In this document: positions 21,494 through 22,117 of the stretch, one piece after another
Layout of the letters: each line of letters begins with the position of its first letter
Position numbering within the stretch: the stretch's first letter is position 1
Origin: an uncultured Sutterella sp.
Lineage (GTDB): Bacteria > Pseudomonadota > Gammaproteobacteria > Burkholderiales > Burkholderiaceae_F
Direction: 5' to 3'
Assembly: GCA_900546995.1 (NCBI GenBank)
Contig: URFF01000024.1
Coordinates: 1 to 22,117, forward strand
Length of the DNA stretch: 22,117 nt
Position numbers and translations under genes: made by a program
Notes under the pieces: model-generated
What the model was told of the DNA's origin: nothing
Database searches by the model: none
Seen by the model: only the letters and a program-made list of their open reading frames with translations

Positions 21494-22117
21494 ATGGATG
21501 CAGTTATCAATAGCGGCGCCTTGGTCGTTCATGTGAACATGATTCAAACCTTGGCATTGGCCGTTGTCACGTACTATTTGGGGGTGTGGATTCGATCGAA
21601 AGTGTCGATTTTGGAGCGCTTGTCTATCCCGAGTCCGGTGATCGGTGGGATGACGCTAGCGATCGTCTTGTCGGTTTTGCAAGCCTATCAGGTTCTTATT
21701 GTCCAATTTGACTCAACGTTGCAAACCCTTCTCATGTTAGCTTTCTTTACGACCATCGGTTTGATGGCGAGTTTAAAGGTCGTGAAGCAAGGCGGGATTT
21801 TATTGTTATTTTTCTTGATTGCAGTCAGTGTGCTTGCCGTTTTGCAAAATGTCTTGGGGATGTCCATTGCCTCGGTGATGGGACTAGATCCTCACTATGG
21901 GATCTTAACGGGTGGCGTTTCCATGATGGGGGGACTGGGTACTTCAGCGGCCTTTGGTCCCTATTTTGAAGAGACCTATGGTATTCAAGGAGGAACGGCG
22001 GTTGCGATTACATCAGCTACTTTCGGTATGGCAGGCGCTTTAATTGTCGGAGGTCCTTTCGGCGAATGGCTGATTCACAAATATCGCATTAAAACCCCGT
22101 TGCCATTGACAGTACCG
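21494..22117 (+). CDS. gltS: Sodium/glutamate symporter, 3' end outside window
   Basis: The frame runs for 208 codons from ATG to the window edge with no stop. The sequence follows GltS closely: an N-terminal segment with MIQTLALAVVTYYLG, the IPSPVIGG block, FFTTIGLMASLK, and the GGVSMMGGLGTSAAFGP glycine-rich stretch followed by GTAVAITSATFG, which is the re-entrant-loop region of the ESS family. Full-length GltS has about 400 residues, so about half is present. It imports glutamate with sodium ions at the inner membrane. GGAG lies 9 nt before the start. TTGACG at 21426-21431 may be its -35 element, but the matching -10 is poor. Confidence 0.9.
   Translation, partial: MDAVINSGALVVHVNMIQTLALAVVTYYLGVWIRSKVSILERLSIPSPVIGGMTLAIVLSVLQAYQVLIVQFDSTLQTLLMLAFFTTIGLMASLKVVKQGGILLLFFLIAVSVLAVLQNVLGMSIASVMGLDPHYGILTGGVSMMGGLGTSAAFGPYFEETYGIQGGTAVAITSATFGMAGALIVGGPFGEWLIHKYRIKTPLPLTVP

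Overview
The window looks like part of a bacterial chromosome from an anaerobic or microaerophilic proteobacterium. The gene set on the right (DcuC-type C4-dicarboxylate carrier, Tat-exported Fe-S protein with a membrane cytochrome b, Xpt, NCS2 xanthine permease, GltS) and the protein flavour suggest a Burkholderiales / Sutterellaceae-like gut organism. That placement rests on general resemblance and is low confidence.

Positions 1 to about 15,907 read as an accessory region (genomic island). From left to right it holds: (i) a plus-strand operon of a DEAH-type superfamily 2 helicase (5' end cut by the window), a GIY-YIG nuclease and an unrecognised 315-aa protein, probably defence or restriction related; (ii) minus-strand genes for a tyrosine recombinase and a cold-shock-domain/zinc-ribbon/membrane protein; (iii) a minus-strand pair of an RloB-like Toprim protein and a small exported protein; (iv) a long plus-strand gene cluster (7453-12658) of a double-HTH regulator, a 79-aa Asp/His-rich protein without Lys or Arg, two large tandem-repeat paralogues, a 181-aa relative and three 106-aa paralogues; (v) a DIP1984-family protein, a solitary HNH-nuclease toxin-like protein, and a complete insertion sequence with a perfect 25-bp terminal inverted repeat and an 18-bp target duplication.

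The island seems to end at 15891-15907, where the sequence equals the 3' end of a tRNA (T-stem half, acceptor strand, CCA) followed by a terminator. This is the footprint expected when an element integrates into a tRNA 3' end. From there the window carries ordinary metabolic genes: dcuC, a ferredoxin-like/cytochrome b pair, an xpt-xanthine permease operon for purine salvage, and the start of gltS. Clear stem-loop terminators follow the tRNA-like remnant, dcuC and the permease gene.

The most unusual material is in cluster (iv). Each of the three 106-aa paralogues is preceded by a strong Shine-Dalgarno sequence, a complete two-codon ORF (ATG-ACT-TAG, ATG-ACG-TAG, ATG-TCA-TAA), and then a second Shine-Dalgarno and the real start at a fixed 24-25 nt after the mini-ORF stop. 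In addition, the two ~410-aa proteins each consist of two copies of one ~155-aa module, and the 181-aa protein looks like a diverged single copy. No function can be assigned to this cluster from sequence alone.
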